This document shows positions 1-8,819 of a stretch of 64,000 nt of DNA, one piece after another. Every line of letters begins with the position of its first letter. Positions within the stretch are counted from its first letter, which is position 1. The notes beneath the pieces were generated by a model. That model had not been told where the DNA came from. It made no database searches and was given only the letters and a program-made list of their open reading frames with translations. The DNA comes from Mesorhizobium huakuii (lineage in GTDB: Bacteria; Pseudomonadota; Alphaproteobacteria; Rhizobiales; Rhizobiaceae), in NCBI RefSeq assembly GCF_030160235.1, contig NZ_BSNY01000018.1, positions 155,595 through 219,594 on the forward strand, in the 5' to 3' direction. The position numbers and the translations under genes are program-made.

Positions 1-486
1 TTGCTGCCACGCGTCGATGAAATCGGCATTTCATCCGGCTTTCAGGATGAAGAGGCGCCGTTCCAGTTCGAGCACAGCCGCGACCGCATAAGTTACATCG
101 GATCGCGGATCGTGCGGGACCGTATTTTCCGCCGTATCGTCTTGCGGGCCTATGATGAGCGCTGCGCGATCACGGGACTGAAGTTGATAAATGGCGGTGG
201 CCGGGCGGAAGTTGCCGCGGCACATATTCGACCCGTCGAAGCGAACGGCCCCGATGTCGTCAACAATGGGCTCGCACTATCAGGTACCGCGCATTGGATG
301 TTCGATCGCGGATTGATCAGCCTCTCCGACGATCTGGAAATCCTGATCTCGCGGCAGGTCAATGACCTCGAGAGCGTGCAGGGGTTCGTAAACAAGAGCC
401 GCCGTGCGCTTCCGCCTCGCCGGCCGCTCGAACGCCCGCATCCTCATTTCTTGCAATGGCACCGCGAGCACTGTTTCAAGCAGTAG
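1..486 (+). CDS. HNH endonuclease, C-terminal part (5' end outside window)
   Basis: The frame is open from the first base, so the visible 161 codons are the 3' part of a longer gene; the TTG at position 1 is no evidence for a start. Residues about 52-105 look like an HNH_2-type (PF13391) nuclease core: Cys in ERCAITGL, the histidine of AAHIRP, then NNGLALS and HWMFDRG in the family's order. Proteins of this kind usually have an N-terminal domain of 100 or more residues, which would be the missing part. No methylase or other restriction partner is visible on this side. It ends 26 bases before the convergent efp gene. Whether it is a restriction-like or other nuclease cannot be decided from this fragment. 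Confidence 0.75.
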   Translation: MLPRVDEIGISSGFQDEEAPFQFEHSRDRISYIGSRIVRDRIFRRIVLRAYDERCAITGLKLINGGGRAEVAAAHIRPVEANGPDVVNNGLALSGTAHWMFDRGLISLSDDLEILISRQVNDLESVQGFVNKSRRALPPRRPLERPHPHFLQWHREHCFKQ

Positions 487-512
487 TGCTTCGCTCACGT
501 GCCGAATACCCC

Positions 513-1082
513 TCAGTCCTTCGCGCGCTCCACATAAGACCCATCGGCCGTCATCACCACCACGCGGGTGCCGGGCGCGATGTGCGGCGGCACGGCGGTG
601 CGCACGCCATTCGAAAGCACGGCGGGCTTGTAGGACGACGATGCGGTCTGGCCTTTGGTCGTCGGCTCGGTCTCGACCACTTCGAAAGTGGCGCGCTGCG
701 GCAGGACCAGGGAAATCGCGATGCCGTTGAACTGCGAGACCTGCACCGGCATGCCTTCCTGCAGATAGGGTGCTGCGTCGCCGACCACGGCTTCGCTCAC
801 CGCCACCTGGTCGTAGGTTTCCGGGTTCATGAAGTGATAGCCTTCGCCGTCGGCGTAGAGGAAGGTGTGCTCGCGCTCCTCGACATAGGCGCGCTCCACC
901 TGCTCGGTGGTGCGGTAGCGCTCTGACACCTTCACCCCGTCGCCGATGCGGCGCATGTCGAGCTGCGTCACGGGCGTGCCCTTGCCTGGGTGGATGTTTT
1001 CGGCAAAGAGGATCACATAAAGCTTGCCGTCCTTGTCGACGACATTGCCTTTGCGGAGCGAACTGGCGATGACTTTCACCAC
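513..1082 (-). CDS. efp: Translation elongation factor P
   Basis: EF-P binds between the P and E sites of the ribosome and relieves stalling at polyproline stretches. The 189-residue product has the three-domain EF-P layout: KOW-like N-terminal domain (residues 1-65), OB domain with [20 protein letters not shown], and a C-terminal OB domain with the signature [12 protein letters not shown]. The GTG start at 1082 is chosen because it places the modifiable lysine in NIHPGKG exactly at residue 34, as in E. coli; the frame stays open much further upstream but that part is antisense to epmA. The divergent neighbour epmA encodes the enzyme that lysylates this residue, so substrate and modifier share one intergenic region of 129 bases. 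Confidence 0.95.
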   Translation of the reverse strand: MVKVIASSLRKGNVVDKDGKLYVILFAENIHPGKGTPVTQLDMRRIGDGVKVSERYRTTEQVERAYVEEREHTFLYADGEGYHFMNPETYDQVAVSEAVVGDAAPYLQEGMPVQVSQFNGIAISLVLPQRATFEVVETEPTTKGQTASSSYKPAVLSNGVRTAVPPHIAPGTRVVVMTADGSYVERAKD

Positions 1083-1211
1083 GGTTTTAAATCCTGCGAG
1101 AGTTGACGGGCGTTTGCCGGCTTGTGCGGCGCTGGTAGCGCATCTTGGCGCGAACCGCCAGCCCCCGCTGCAAACTGACATGGGGCGCGCCAGCACGCCT
1201 TCAAATCGCCC

Positions 1212-2258
1212 ATGACCGCCGCTTCGCCCTGGTGGACGCCTGACGTTCACGCCGACCGCCGCCCGCGCCTGATGCTGCGCAACGGGCTGACCGCGGCTTT
1301 GCGGGAGTGGTTTGCGGCCCGGGACTTCGTCGAGGTGGAAACGGCGGCGCTGCAGGTCTCGCCCGGCAATGAGGCGCATCTGGCGGCTTTCGCCACCGAA
1401 GCGGTCGGGCCGGATGGCGCGCGCGTGCCGCTTTATCTCCACACCTCGCCGGAATTCGCCTGCAAGAAGCTGCTCGCCGCAGGGGAACAGCGCATTTTCA
1501 GCCTCGGCCCGGTCTACCGCAACCGCGAGCGCGGCCCTTTGCATCATCCCGAATTCACCATGCTCGAATGGTACCGGGTGGGCGAGACCTATGAGAGCCT
1601 GATGCGCGATTGCGCCGACCTGCTGGCGCTGGCCGCGACGCGGGCAGGGGCGACACACTTTTCGTTCCGGGGTCGCGACTGCGACCCGTTTGCCGAGCCG
1701 GAACGGCTGACGGTGGCGGACGCCTTCTTGCGCCATGCCGGCATCGATCTCCTGGCCACGGTCGGCGCCGATGGCGGCACCGACCGGGACGCGCTTTACG
1801 CCGCCTTGGGGCGAGCGGGCCTGCGTACGGCACCCGACGACAACTGGGCCGACCTGTTCAGCCGCGTGATGGTGGAAAAGATCGAGCCCAATCTCGGCCT
1901 CGGCCGCGCCACCATCCTGTGCGAATATCCGATCGCCGAGGCGGCCCTCGCCCGGCCGAGCCAGCGCGACCCGCGCGTCGCCGAGCGCTTCGAGCTCTAT
2001 TGCTGCGGCGTCGAACTCGCCAACGGCTTTGGTGAACTGACCGATGCCGAGGAGCAGCGCCGGCGCTTCATCCACGAAATGGACGAGAAAGAGCGCATCT
2101 ATGGCGAGCGCTACCCGCTGGACGAGGACTTTCTTGCCGCCCTTGCCACCATGCCGCAGGCCAGCGGCATCGCGCTCGGCTTCGACCGCCTGGTGATGCT
2201 GGCCACCGGCGCCCAGAAAATAGAGGACGTGATCTGGACGCCGGTCGCGGGCCCGTGA
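1212..2258 (+). CDS. epmA: EF-P--(R)-beta-lysine ligase EpmA
   Basis: A class II lysyl-tRNA synthetase paralogue (GenX/PoxA/YjeA) that lacks the anticodon-binding domain and attaches beta-lysine to Lys34 of EF-P. The 348-residue product is only a synthetase catalytic core: LYLHTSPEF and CKKLLAAG near residues 73-90, motif 2 region VYRNRERG followed by [27 protein letters not shown], and motif 3-like [12 protein letters not shown] near the C terminus. Length fits EpmA (about 325 residues in E. coli), not LysRS (about 500). The divergent placement beside efp supports the call. The aminomutase epmB, which makes beta-lysine, is not in this window. Confidence 0.93.
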   Translation: MTAASPWWTPDVHADRRPRLMLRNGLTAALREWFAARDFVEVETAALQVSPGNEAHLAAFATEAVGPDGARVPLYLHTSPEFACKKLLAAGEQRIFSLGPVYRNRERGPLHHPEFTMLEWYRVGETYESLMRDCADLLALAATRAGATHFSFRGRDCDPFAEPERLTVADAFLRHAGIDLLATVGADGGTDRDALYAALGRAGLRTAPDDNWADLFSRVMVEKIEPNLGLGRATILCEYPIAEAALARPSQRDPRVAERFELYCCGVELANGFGELTDAEEQRRRFIHEMDEKERIYGERYPLDEDFLAALATMPQASGIALGFDRLVMLATGAQKIEDVIWTPVAGP

Positions 2259-2283
2259 GCCGCCGGCCTCGTGGTGCCCGGCC

Positions 2284-2700
2284 TCAGTGTGCGAAAACCT
2301 GCTCCAGCGAGCGAAAACCCTTGAATTCCAGGGCGTTGCCGGAGGGGTCGCGGATGAACAGCGTCGCCTGTTCGCCGGGCTCGCCCTTGAAGCGGACCAT
2401 TGGCCGCTCCAGCCAGTCTATGTCGTCGCGGGCTTCCAGCCGGGTCGCCAGGCGCTGCCAGTCATCCATCAGCAGCACAGCGCCGAAATGCGGGATCGGC
2501 ACCAGAATGCCGTCGACCTTGCCGTCGCTGGCGGCTTGCGCGGCCTGCGGCCGCAAATGCGCCGACATCTGGTGGCCGTAAAGATCGAAGTCCACCCAGG
2601 TCGCCGACGAGCGGCCGATCGCGCAGCCCAGCACTTCGCCATAGAAAGTGCGGGTTTCATCGAGATCACGGACCGGGAAGGCGAGATGGAAAGGCGTCAT
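2284..2700 (-). CDS. VOC (glyoxalase/bleomycin-resistance) family protein
   Basis: A 138-residue vicinal-oxygen-chelate protein. It begins with the typical first betaalphabeta unit ([23 protein letters not shown]) and ends with [14 protein letters not shown], giving candidate metal ligands His4, a His in the middle of the chain and Glu in ALEFK. The ATG at 2700 is preceded by GGAGT at a good distance; an in-frame ATG 117 bases upstream has no such support. It is convergent with epmA (25-base gap) and divergent from pmbA. The substrate is unknown: members include glyoxalases, fosfomycin-resistance enzymes and dioxygenases, and nothing here selects among them. Confidence 0.8.
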   Translation of the reverse strand: MTPFHLAFPVRDLDETRTFYGEVLGCAIGRSSATWVDFDLYGHQMSAHLRPQAAQAASDGKVDGILVPIPHFGAVLLMDDWQRLATRLEARDDIDWLERPMVRFKGEPGEQATLFIRDPSGNALEFKGFRSLEQVFAH

Positions 2701-2868
2701 GAAGGGTACTCCGTGCGGGCTGCGGACTGATTTTGCGTCACAGGGTTCGCGATGGGAACCATGCAGCGACGCATTTTGATTGAAGCCTGTGCCATTGCAC
2801 AAGCCGGACCGGAACAATAGATGGGTGGGCGCGGCCGCACGCTGGCCGCGACGAGCAGGATCACAGGC

Positions 2869-4212
2869 ATGGCCGACACATCAGACGCTAAAAAACTGAC
2901 CGACCGCGTCGCGGCGCTGGTCGAAGCCGCCAAGAAGGCCGGCGCCGATGCCGCCGACGCGGTTGCGGTGCGCGGCCGCTCCACCGGCGTGTCGGTGCGG
3001 CTCGGCAAGGTCGAGGCCACCGAATCGTCGGAGGCCGAGGACGTTTCGTTGCGCGTCTTCGTCGGCCGGAAAGTGGCGAGCGTCTCGGCCACCGCCGCAT
3101 CCGATCCGCGCTCACTGGCCGAACGCGCCGTTGCCATGGCGAAAGTCTCGCCCGAGGATCCCTATCAGGGTCTGGCCGATCCGGCGCTGCTGGCAACGCA
3201 GACGCGCGATCTCGACCTGTTCGACGCCACCGAAGTGTCGGCCGACCAGTTGAAGGAAGCAGCCCTTGCGGCCGAAGCGGCGGCACTTGCCGTCAAGGGT
3301 GTGACCAATTCGGCCGGCAGCGGCGCCAGTGCCGGGCTGGGCGGGATCGTGCTGGCCACCTCGCACGGCTTCATCGGCCACTATGTCGGCTCGCGCTTCT
3401 CGCGTTCGGCCAGCGTCATCGCCGGCGAGGGCACCGGCATGGAGCGCGACTATGAATTCTCCTCGCGCCAGCATTTTGCCGATCTCGATGCGCCGGAGGA
3501 TATCGGCCGCAAGGCCGGCGAACGCGCCGTGCGCCGCATCGGCGCGCGCAAGGCGGCGACCGGGCCGGTCGACGTGGTGTTCGACCCGCGCGTGGCGCGC
3601 GGCATCGCCGGCCATCTTGCCGGCGCCATCAACGGCGCGTCCGTGGCGCGCAAGACCTCGTTCCTGCGCGACATGATGGGCAAGCAGGTGGCCGCGTCCG
3701 CCATCACCGTCACCGACGAGCCGCTCAGGCCGCGTGGCCAGGCCTCGCGGCCGTTTGACGGCGAGGGCGTCGAGGGCGAAAAGCTTCTCATGGTCGAAAA
3801 GGGCGTGCTCAACCACTGGTTCCTGTCGACTTCGGCCGCGCGGGAACTCGGCCTTGTCACCAACGGCCGCGGCTCGCGCAGCGGCTCTTCCGTCTCGCCG
3901 TCCTCCACCAATCTCGCCATCGAGCCGGGCGAACGCTCGCCGGAGGATTTGGTCAAGTCGCTCAAGCGCGGCTTCTATGTCACCGAAGTGTTCGGCCAGG
4001 GCGTCGACATGGTGACCGGCGAATACAGCCGCGGCGCTTCCGGTTTCTGGATCGAGAATGGCGAGCTGGCCTATCCGGTCGCCGAAGTCACCATTGCCTC
4101 GAACCTCAAGACGATGTTCCTCAACATGGTGCCGGCCGATGACCTCGACCGCAATTTCGGCACCGCCGCGCCGACGCTCCTGATCGAAGGCATGACCCTT
4201 GCCGGAGCCTGA
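2869..4212 (+). CDS. pmbA: TldE/PmbA family metallopeptidase partner
   Basis: PmbA (TldE) forms a heterodimer with TldD, and the pair degrades or matures small peptides (microcin maturation and CcdA degradation in E. coli). The 447-residue product shows the PmbA pattern: VRGRSTGVSVRLGKVEATES and VFVGRKVASVSAT at the N terminus, VDVVFDPRVARGIAGHL in the centre and TGEYSRGASGFWIENGELAYPVAEVTI near the end. As expected for TldE it lacks the HExxxH motif that TldD carries. The ATG at 2869 has AGGA eight bases upstream; the frame extends 48 bases further to another ATG without such a site. It opens an operon that runs to lpxK. No tldD is in the window. Confidence 0.9.
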   Translation: MADTSDAKKLTDRVAALVEAAKKAGADAADAVAVRGRSTGVSVRLGKVEATESSEAEDVSLRVFVGRKVASVSATAASDPRSLAERAVAMAKVSPEDPYQGLADPALLATQTRDLDLFDATEVSADQLKEAALAAEAAALAVKGVTNSAGSGASAGLGGIVLATSHGFIGHYVGSRFSRSASVIAGEGTGMERDYEFSSRQHFADLDAPEDIGRKAGERAVRRIGARKAATGPVDVVFDPRVARGIAGHLAGAINGASVARKTSFLRDMMGKQVAASAITVTDEPLRPRGQASRPFDGEGVEGEKLLMVEKGVLNHWFLSTSAARELGLVTNGRGSRSGSSVSPSSTNLAIEPGERSPEDLVKSLKRGFYVTEVFGQGVDMVTGEYSRGASGFWIENGELAYPVAEVTIASNLKTMFLNMVPADDLDRNFGTAAPTLLIEGMTLAGA

Positions 4213-5008
4213 ACTGACCGCTGCCCCTGCCGGCACCATTGGGGATCTGCCGCTGCTGCGCGACGCCGCCCGCGAGGCGGGTCTGATCGCCATGCGCTAC
4301 TTCGGCAACAGCCCACAGGTCTGGATGAAGGGCGGCACCTCGCCGGTCAGCGAAGCCGATCATGCCGCGGACGCCTATCTGCGCGGCGCGCTGTTGGCGG
4401 CGCGGCCCGACTATGGCTGGCTGTCGGAAGAGACGGTCGACGATTCGGCGCGGCTTTCGGCTCGCCGCACCTTCGTCGTCGATCCGATTGACGGCACGCG
4501 CGGCTTCCTCGAGGGACAGCGCACCTGGTGCGTCAGTGTCGCCGTCGTCGAAGAGGGCCGCACGCTTGCCGGCGTGCTCGAATGCCCGGCCATGGACGAG
4601 ACCTACTGGGCTCTGCCCGGCCAGGGCGCCTTCCGCAACGGCAAGCGCATTGGCGTGCGCACGCTTGGCGACAAGGCCGAGATTTCAGGGTTGAAGCAGC
4701 TGATCGACCTGCTGCCGCCCGGCTGGCAGAAGCGGCTGGTACGGGCACCCTACAGCCCCTCGCTTGCCTACCGCCTGGCCATGATCGCCAACGGCACGCT
4801 CGACGCCACCTTCGTCAAGCCGAATGCGCATGACTGGGACATCGCCGCCGCCGATCTCATCCTGCGTGAGGCCGGCGGCCAACTGCTCGACCCGCATGGC
4901 CGCACGCCGCTCTATGCCGGCGAGGTGACCCGGCACGGCGCGCTCGCCGCCGGCAGCGGTGAATTGCTGGCGGTGCTCGTCGATGTCATTGCCGGGCTGG
5001 ACGCGTGA
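4199..5008 (+). CDS. cysQ: Inositol monophosphatase-family phosphatase, CysQ-like
   Basis: A 269-residue Mg-dependent phosphatase of the FIG superfamily, probably 3'(2'),5'-bisphosphate nucleotidase, which removes PAP formed in sulfate assimilation. All family motifs are visible: GGTSPVSEAD (about 45-54), WLSEE (74-78), DPIDGTRGF (95-103) and HDWDIAAADLIL towards the C terminus. The start is a TTG at 4199 that overlaps the end of pmbA by 14 bases, which implies translational coupling; no ATG lies nearby in frame before the conserved region. An inositol-1-phosphatase or histidinol-phosphatase role cannot be excluded by motif alone. Confidence 0.8.
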   Translation: MPEPELTAAPAGTIGDLPLLRDAAREAGLIAMRYFGNSPQVWMKGGTSPVSEADHAADAYLRGALLAARPDYGWLSEETVDDSARLSARRTFVVDPIDGTRGFLEGQRTWCVSVAVVEEGRTLAGVLECPAMDETYWALPGQGAFRNGKRIGVRTLGDKAEISGLKQLIDLLPPGWQKRLVRAPYSPSLAYRLAMIANGTLDATFVKPNAHDWDIAAADLILREAGGQLLDPHGRTPLYAGEVTRHGALAAGSGELLAVLVDVIAGLDA

Positions 5009-5084
5009 AAGCACATTCGCAGGTTCCAAAGTCGGCGGCTTTGGTCTAGACCTGTCACAAACTCACAATATGTGAAGGACCGAC

Positions 5085-5330
5085 ATGACCGCGGAAGACG
5101 GGAAGAAACAGCTTTTGCATCTGGTGTTCGGCGGCGAACTGAAGAAGCTTGGGGGCACCGAGTTCCGCGATCTCGACGGGCTCGACATTGTCGGTATCTA
5201 TCCCGATTATCAATCCGCCCACACGGCGTGGAAGGCCAAGGCGCAAGCCAGCGTGGACAATGCCCATATGCGTTATTTCGTCGTTCATCTGCACCGTCTG
5301 CTGGACCCCGACAACAAGGCCGCCGGTTGA
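5085..5330 (+). CDS. DUF4170 family small protein
   Basis: An 81-residue soluble protein of the alphaproteobacterial DUF4170 family. It is nearly all conserved core: LLHLVFGGELKKL, FRDLDGLDIVGIYPDY, AWKAKAQASVDNAHMRYF and VHLHRLLDPD. No catalytic motif, signal peptide or membrane segment is apparent. It sits between cysQ and a Kdo/lipid A-type acyltransferase gene, whose start lies six bases after its stop. That fixed position suggests a role linked to LPS or envelope assembly, but function is unknown. Confidence 0.85.
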   Translation: MTAEDGKKQLLHLVFGGELKKLGGTEFRDLDGLDIVGIYPDYQSAHTAWKAKAQASVDNAHMRYFVVHLHRLLDPDNKAAG

Positions 5331-5335
5331 CTTCG

Positions 5336-6127
5336 ATGGAGCATGACCTGGCGAAAGGGCCAGCCAGCGATGCCGCGCCGACTGGCAGGGGCGGCAGCCG
5401 CGCGACCAAGGCGTTCTGGCGCAAGGTGCGCGAGCCGCTCGCGCAGTCGCGATTCGTCAAGAACGCCATTGCCAGCCTGCTTGCCCAGTTCGTGCGCCTG
5501 GTTCGCCTGACCAGCCCCCTGGTCGCCGGCTCGGCGCGCTTTTCTGGCGGCGCCTATTCCGAATTCGAGCCCGGCATCATCGCTCTGTGGCACGGCCAGC
5601 ATCTTTTGACGCCGGCCTACTATCCCAAGCGCAAGCCGCTGGTCGCCATGGTGTCGCGCAGCGCCGATGCCGAGCTCAACGCGCTGATGCTGGAGAAATT
5701 CGGCATCGAGGCGGTGCGCGGTTCCGGTGGGCGCGACAATGCCCGCCATCTCGACAAGGGTGGCGCCAAGGCACTGATTGCCCTCAAAAAGTCGCTCACA
5801 TCAGGCAAGAACGTCGCCATGATCGCAGACATTCCGCATGGCACCCCGCGCGACGCAGGGCTCGGCATCGTTCTCCTGGCGCGCCTCTCGGGCCGGCCGC
5901 TGCTGCCTGTCGCCATCGCCACCAGCCGCCGCAAGGTGCTGGAAAAGAGCTGGGACAAGACCACCATCAACCTGCCTTTCGGCCGTTCCGCCGTGACCAT
6001 CGGCGCGCCGATCTTTGTCGCGGCCGACGCCGATGACGCCGAAATGGAGCGCAAGCGCCAGGAAATCACCACCGCTCTCAATGCCGCGACGGCCGAGGCC
6101 TACCGTCTCGTGGATGGCCGGCGATGA
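5336..6127 (+). CDS. Lysophospholipid acyltransferase-like protein (DUF374)
   Basis: A 263-residue protein of the DUF374 branch of the LPLAT acyltransferase superfamily, next to genes of lipid A/Kdo synthesis. Recognisable stretches are GIIALWHGQHLL (the acyltransferase His region), VSRSADAELNALMLEKFG, AVRGSGGRDNARHLDKGG and MIADIPHGTPRDAGLGIVLLARLSG with RPLLPVAIA. The N-terminal 40 residues are basic and may sit at the membrane. The ATG at 5336 is used; an in-frame TTG at 5327 overlapping the preceding stop is an alternative. Its TGA overlaps the ATG of waaA (ATGA), a sign of coupled translation. The acyl donor and acceptor are not known. Confidence 0.82.
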   Translation: MEHDLAKGPASDAAPTGRGGSRATKAFWRKVREPLAQSRFVKNAIASLLAQFVRLVRLTSPLVAGSARFSGGAYSEFEPGIIALWHGQHLLTPAYYPKRKPLVAMVSRSADAELNALMLEKFGIEAVRGSGGRDNARHLDKGGAKALIALKKSLTSGKNVAMIADIPHGTPRDAGLGIVLLARLSGRPLLPVAIATSRRKVLEKSWDKTTINLPFGRSAVTIGAPIFVAADADDAEMERKRQEITTALNAATAEAYRLVDGRR

Positions 6128-7440
6128 GCGGTCGCTGGGCGCGCGCCATGCTGACGGCATACCGTTTCGCCGGTGCCGCGGCCTATCCGCTGGTCGGGCC
6201 TTACGTCGCCTGGCGCACCTCGCGCGGCAAGGAAGACCGCAACCGGCGCCGCGAACGCTACGGCGTCGCCGGCCGCCCGCGCCCCGAAGGGCCCGTGATC
6301 TGGATCCATGCCGCGAGCGTCGGCGAGACCATTGCCGTCGTGCCGCTGGTCGAAAGCATTCTCGACTACGGCGTCAACATCGTGCTGACGACAGGCACGG
6401 TGACATCGGCCCAGGTCGCAGACGAGCGGCTTGGCGACCGCATCATCCACCAATATGTGCCGCTCGACCTCAAACCGGCGGTCAGCCGGTTCCTCGATCA
6501 CTGGCAGCCGGACCTGGCGATCATCGCCGAATCCGAGATCTGGCCGATGACCATCCTCGAGCTCGGCGCGCGCCACGTGCCGCAGGTGCTGGTCAATGGC
6601 AGGCTGTCCGACCGCTCGTTCACCTCGTGGAAGAAGCGCGCCAACATCGCCGAGGCGCTGTTCGAGAACCTCGCCCATGTCGTTGCCCAGTCCGATGTCG
6701 ACGGCGAGCGTTTTCGCGCGCTGGGCGCCCGCCCGGTCACGGTGTCGGGCAACCTCAAGGTCGACACCAACCCGCCGCCGGTCGACGAACGGGTATTGGC
6801 CTCCTTGCAGCGGCAGATTGGCGGCCGCCCGACCTGGGCCGCGATCTCGACCCATGATGGCGAGGAAGTGGTGGCGGCGGAAGTCCACGCGACGCTGCAC
6901 AAGCGCCACCACGGCTTGCTGACGATCGTCGTTCCGCGCCATCCCGATCGCGCGGAAAGCCTTGCCGCGCAGATTTCCGGCATGGGGCTGAAGGTCGCGC
7001 GGCGCAGCAAGGGCGATCGTATCGGGCCTGACACCGATATCCTGCTCGGCGACACGATCGGCGAGATGGGGCTCTATCTCCGGTTGACCGAGATCGCCTT
7101 TGTCGGCCGCTCGCTGACCTCCGAGGGCGGGCAGAATCCGCTTGAGCCGGCTATGCTCGACACAGCGGTTCTGGCCGGGCGCAATGTGCAGAATTTCCGC
7201 GAGGCCTATCAGCGCCTGATCGACAGCGGCGGCGCCAAGCTGGTGCGCGATCGCGATATGCTGGCCGGCGCGGTCAACTTCCTTTTGACCAACGAAGTGG
7301 CCCGCCACGAGATGATGGCTGCGGGGGTGGCGACCGTCGACGAGATGCGCGGCGCGCTGGCGCGCACGCTGAAATCGCTCGAACCCTATATCCAGCCACT
7401 GGTCGTCAAATCGCGCCTGAAGGGCGCCAACGGGCGCTAG
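6124..7440 (+). CDS. waaA: 3-deoxy-D-manno-octulosonic acid transferase
   Basis: WaaA (KdtA, GT30) transfers Kdo from CMP-Kdo to lipid IVA at the cytoplasmic face of the inner membrane. The 438-residue product has the N-terminal hydrophobic anchor and WaaA hallmarks: IWIHAASVGETIAVVPLV (about 59-76), LTTGTVTSAQV, HQYVPLDLKPAVSRFLDHW, IIAESEIWP (glycosyl acceptor region), LVNGRLSDRSFTSWKK, VSGNLKVDTNPPP, the nucleotide-binding VVPRHPDRAE and FVGRSLTSEGGQNPLEPAML. Length matches the family. It is coupled to the acyltransferase gene upstream and followed one base later by lpxK. Confidence 0.95.
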   Translation: MSGRWARAMLTAYRFAGAAAYPLVGPYVAWRTSRGKEDRNRRRERYGVAGRPRPEGPVIWIHAASVGETIAVVPLVESILDYGVNIVLTTGTVTSAQVADERLGDRIIHQYVPLDLKPAVSRFLDHWQPDLAIIAESEIWPMTILELGARHVPQVLVNGRLSDRSFTSWKKRANIAEALFENLAHVVAQSDVDGERFRALGARPVTVSGNLKVDTNPPPVDERVLASLQRQIGGRPTWAAISTHDGEEVVAAEVHATLHKRHHGLLTIVVPRHPDRAESLAAQISGMGLKVARRSKGDRIGPDTDILLGDTIGEMGLYLRLTEIAFVGRSLTSEGGQNPLEPAMLDTAVLAGRNVQNFREAYQRLIDSGGAKLVRDRDMLAGAVNFLLTNEVARHEMMAAGVATVDEMRGALARTLKSLEPYIQPLVVKSRLKGANGR

Positions 7441-7441
7441 C

Positions 7442-8467
7442 GTGACCTCCGAAGCACCACCATTCTGGTGGGAAGAGCCGGACTGGAAAGTCCTGGCGCT
7501 GTCGCCGCTGTCGGCCGTCTATGCGATGGTTGCCGGCCGCGGTATGCGGCGGGCCAGGCGCGAGAAGATCGAGGCGCCGGTCCTGTGCGTCGGCAATTTC
7601 ACCGTCGGCGGCACCGGCAAGACGCCGGTCGCCATCGCGCTCGCCGAACAGGCCAAGCGCATGCGGCTGAAGCCCGGTTTCCTGTCGCGCGGCCATGGCG
7701 GTTCCTTCGCCGAGCCGCATGTGGTCGATGCCCATCACGATGCCGCCAAGCATGTCGGCGACGAGCCGCTGCTTCTGGCCGAACACGCCCCCGTCGCGGT
7801 GACGCCGAACCGCGCCGCCGGCGCCCGGCTGCTCCTGGAAAAGCATGGCTGCGATTTCCTGATCATGGATGATGGCTTTCAGAGTGCGCGCATCCATATC
7901 GACTACGCGCTTGTCGTCGTCGATGCCCGCTACGGCATCGGCAATGGCCGCGTCATTCCGGGCGGCCCGCTGAGGGCCAAGATCGTCGACCAGCTGGTCT
8001 TCACCAGCGGGCTGTTGAAGATGGGCGAGGGCACCGCCGCCGACGCCGTGGTGCGCCAGGCGGCGCGCGCCGGCCGGCCGATCTTCGAGGCGCACACGGA
8101 GCCCAGCAGCAAGGCCGGGCTTGCCGGCAAGCGGTTCCTCGCCTTCGCCGGCATCGGCCATCCCGACAAATTCTTCGACACGGTGCGCGAGGCCGGCGGC
8201 GAGGTGGTCCTCGCAAAACCCTTTCCGGACCATCATTTCTACGCCGAGGACGAACTCGCCGAGCTGGCGGCGGTGGCGCGCGCCGTAGGGCTGGGGCTCA
8301 TCACCACGGCCAAGGACGCCGCCCGGTTGCGCCACGGCGCCTCACAGGACTTTCTCGACTGGCTCGAGGTGCTGGAAATCGACACGGTTTTCGAGCTCGA
8401 CCATGTGCCCGAACGCATCATCGAGGAAACGCTCGATGCCTGGCGGCAGCGCAAGCTGAGAAGCTAG
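7442..8467 (+). CDS. lpxK: Tetraacyldisaccharide 4'-kinase
   Basis: LpxK phosphorylates the 4' position of the tetraacyldisaccharide-1-phosphate to give lipid IVA, the substrate of WaaA. The 341-residue product has APVLCVGNFTVGGTGKTPVA with the P-loop (GGTGKT near residues 58-63), KPGFLSRGHGG, DEPLLLAEHAPVAVTPNRAAG and the DDGFQ motif (about 143-147). Translation starts at a GTG one base after the waaA stop, so the two are coupled. It ends the operon and overlaps the convergent DUF2093 gene by four bases. Confidence 0.95.
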   Translation: MTSEAPPFWWEEPDWKVLALSPLSAVYAMVAGRGMRRARREKIEAPVLCVGNFTVGGTGKTPVAIALAEQAKRMRLKPGFLSRGHGGSFAEPHVVDAHHDAAKHVGDEPLLLAEHAPVAVTPNRAAGARLLLEKHGCDFLIMDDGFQSARIHIDYALVVVDARYGIGNGRVIPGGPLRAKIVDQLVFTSGLLKMGEGTAADAVVRQAARAGRPIFEAHTEPSSKAGLAGKRFLAFAGIGHPDKFFDTVREAGGEVVLAKPFPDHHFYAEDELAELAAVARAVGLGLITTAKDAARLRHGASQDFLDWLEVLEIDTVFELDHVPERIIEETLDAWRQRKLRS

Positions 8468-8697
8468 CTTCGCTTGCGCAGCTCCGGATGCACTTCGATT
8501 TCGCGGCGCAGCGAAGCGGTGGCGTTCACGTAAGGCTCCTGCCTGGCGACGCTCCAGTATTTCAGCTCGTCCAAGGGGATGTGTTCCCCGGTCACCGCGC
8601 AGCGCACGAACGAGCCTGGGCTGGTGACCTGGAAATCGCCATCGAGGTAGCGGATGCGGGCTTCCTTGCCGCCCGGGCCTTCGAAACGGTTCATCAT
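8464..8697 (-). CDS. DUF2093 family protein
   Basis: A 77-residue protein of the alphaproteobacterial DUF2093 family: MNRFEGPGGKEARIRYLDGDF, then GSFVRCAVTGEHIPLDELKYWSVARQEPY. The core CAVTGEHIPL resembles a short binding loop but no second cysteine pair is present, so it is not a plain zinc ribbon. Two ATG codons stand in tandem at the start; the outer one is used. It converges on lpxK with a four-base overlap and is followed on the other side by a divergent hypothetical gene. Function unknown. Confidence 0.85.
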   Translation of the reverse strand: MMNRFEGPGGKEARIRYLDGDFQVTSPGSFVRCAVTGEHIPLDELKYWSVARQEPYVNATASLRREIEVHPELRKRS

Positions 8698-8718
8698 GCG
8701 GTGGTGCCGAGTGTCATA

Positions 8719-8741
8719 CAGATTTCATCGCCACAAATCTG
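8719..8741. promoter_or_regulatory. Inverted repeat upstream of the DUF2093 gene
   Basis: Perfect 7-bp arms CAGATTT and AAATCTG separated by nine bases, 22 bases upstream of the DUF2093 start in the intergenic region shared with the divergent hypothetical gene at 8820. Such a dyad could be an operator or part of the leader. No regulator is linked, so the role is inference only. Confidence 0.3.
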
Positions 8742-8819
8742 CGGCCGGGTCAAGCTTGCGACAAGCCTCGGACAATGCTGAAGCGCTACGGCACACTGAA
8801 AAGCGCTTTTATCGGGGGC

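Noticed and set aside
1083-2075. Extension of the efp frame upstream over epmA
   Set aside because: The GTG at 1082 gives Lys34 at the canonical position; the extension is antisense to epmA and unlike any EF-P.
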